Of a DNA stretch of 13,797 nt, positions 13,610 through 13,797 are shown one piece after another; position 1 is the first letter of the stretch, and each line of letters starts with the position of its first letter. The notes beneath the pieces are model-generated. The model searched no databases. It was not told where the DNA came from and saw only the letters and a program-made list of their open reading frames with translations. This stretch comes from an uncultured Azospirillum sp. (GTDB lineage Bacteria > Pseudomonadota > Alphaproteobacteria > RF32 > CAG-239). Made by a program: the position numbers and the translations under genes. The stretch covers positions 1 to 13,797 of the forward strand of contig CABUAP010000018.1 in the NCBI GenBank assembly GCA_902489675.1, in the 5' to 3' direction.

Positions 13610-13797
13610 TTATAAAGAAAGCGTTTTTAAATGGCGGATAATATCCGCATCGGCCGGCGGAAACTCGTAGTTATCCATTTCTGCCGGAGTAACCCAGGCC
13701 GCATCCTGATGGACCAGCAGTTTAGGCTCGGCATGATCGGGAATATGCACGCGATAAACATTGATGCGAAACTCGCCGTTGGCATAGCCATAGGTGG
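13610..13797 (-). CDS. Nudix hydrolase (MutT-like), 3' end only
   Basis: The last 62 residues or so of a minus-strand gene cut by the right edge. The readable tail (TYGYANGEFRINVYRVHIPDHAEPKLL, then HQDAAWVTPAEMDNYEFPPADADIIRHLK) matches the C-terminal strand and helix of MutT-type 8-oxo-dGTP diphosphatases, where 'W.....L..y..ppAD..ii..L' closes the protein. The Nudix box itself lies outside the window, so catalytic residues cannot be checked. MutT cleanses oxidised nucleotides from the pool. A related (d)CTP or other NTP pyrophosphohydrolase is possible. The stop codon is the complement of 13610-13612, and a terminator follows. Confidence 0.8.
   Translation of the reverse strand, partial: TYGYANGEFRINVYRVHIPDHAEPKLLVHQDAAWVTPAEMDNYEFPPADADIIRHLKTLSL

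Noticed and set aside
1..13797. tRNA, rRNA, CRISPR arrays, insertion sequences, phage or integron parts
   Set aside because: Scanned by eye on both strands. No cloverleaf, no regularly spaced direct repeats, and no transposase or integrase motifs were found.

Overview
The window looks like a chromosomal stretch of a Gram-negative bacterium. The evidence is a complete Mla-type phospholipid transport operon (MlaE, MlaF, MlaD and an auxiliary outer-membrane lipoprotein) and a periplasmic LTXXQ-type protein paired with an ECF sigma factor. A HAD class IIA phosphatase with the D-x-[WY]-G-V active-site variant and GAAC-N17-CGTT promoter spacing hint at an alphaproteobacterium, perhaps a host-associated lineage with moderate GC. 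That placement is inference. Coding density is high, start/stop overlaps are frequent, and sigma70-like promoters and hairpin terminators sit between most transcription units. I see no tRNA, rRNA, CRISPR array, insertion sequence or phage gene.

Layout, left to right. (1) 1-260, minus: the start of a HAD phosphatase gene running off the left edge, divergent from the next unit. (2) 355-3308, plus: four tightly coupled genes, namely an HNH-motif nuclease, a SUKH (SMI1/KNR4)-like protein, a 69-residue orphan and a zeta-toxin-like P-loop kinase, then a terminator. This resembles a nuclease/immunity pair joined to a toxin-antitoxin-like pair and is one of the two most interesting parts of the window. 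(3) 3381-4092, minus: a bacterial PH-domain (YdbS-like) membrane protein with its own promoter and terminator. (4) 4173-5333, plus: fucO-like lactaldehyde/1,2-propanediol oxidoreductase. (5) 5362-6856, plus: a three-gene regulatory module made of a small single-TM protein (candidate anti-sigma), an ECF sigma factor and a periplasmic LTXXQ/CnrX-like protein. It is preceded by an ECF-type promoter candidate and closed by a strong terminator. The composition recalls the CnrY-CnrX-CnrH metal-sensing circuit.

(6) 6925-11465, minus: the operon mlaE(STAS fusion)-mlaF-mlaD-lipoprotein-ftsK-like, with every junction overlapping or nearly so. The first four encode an inner-membrane ABC transporter with an MCE substrate-binding subunit and an outer-membrane lipoprotein, for lipid movement between membranes. 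The fifth is unexpected: a FtsK/SpoIIIE motor with neither a transmembrane nor a gamma domain. (7) 11488-12844, minus: a MATE-family exporter. (8) 12871-13491, minus: a small single-TM protein of unknown function with a good promoter and a long terminator hairpin. (9) 13553-13797, minus: the 3' end of a Nudix hydrolase (MutT-like) gene and its terminator, cut by the right edge.

All assignments come from reading motifs by eye. No database search was run.
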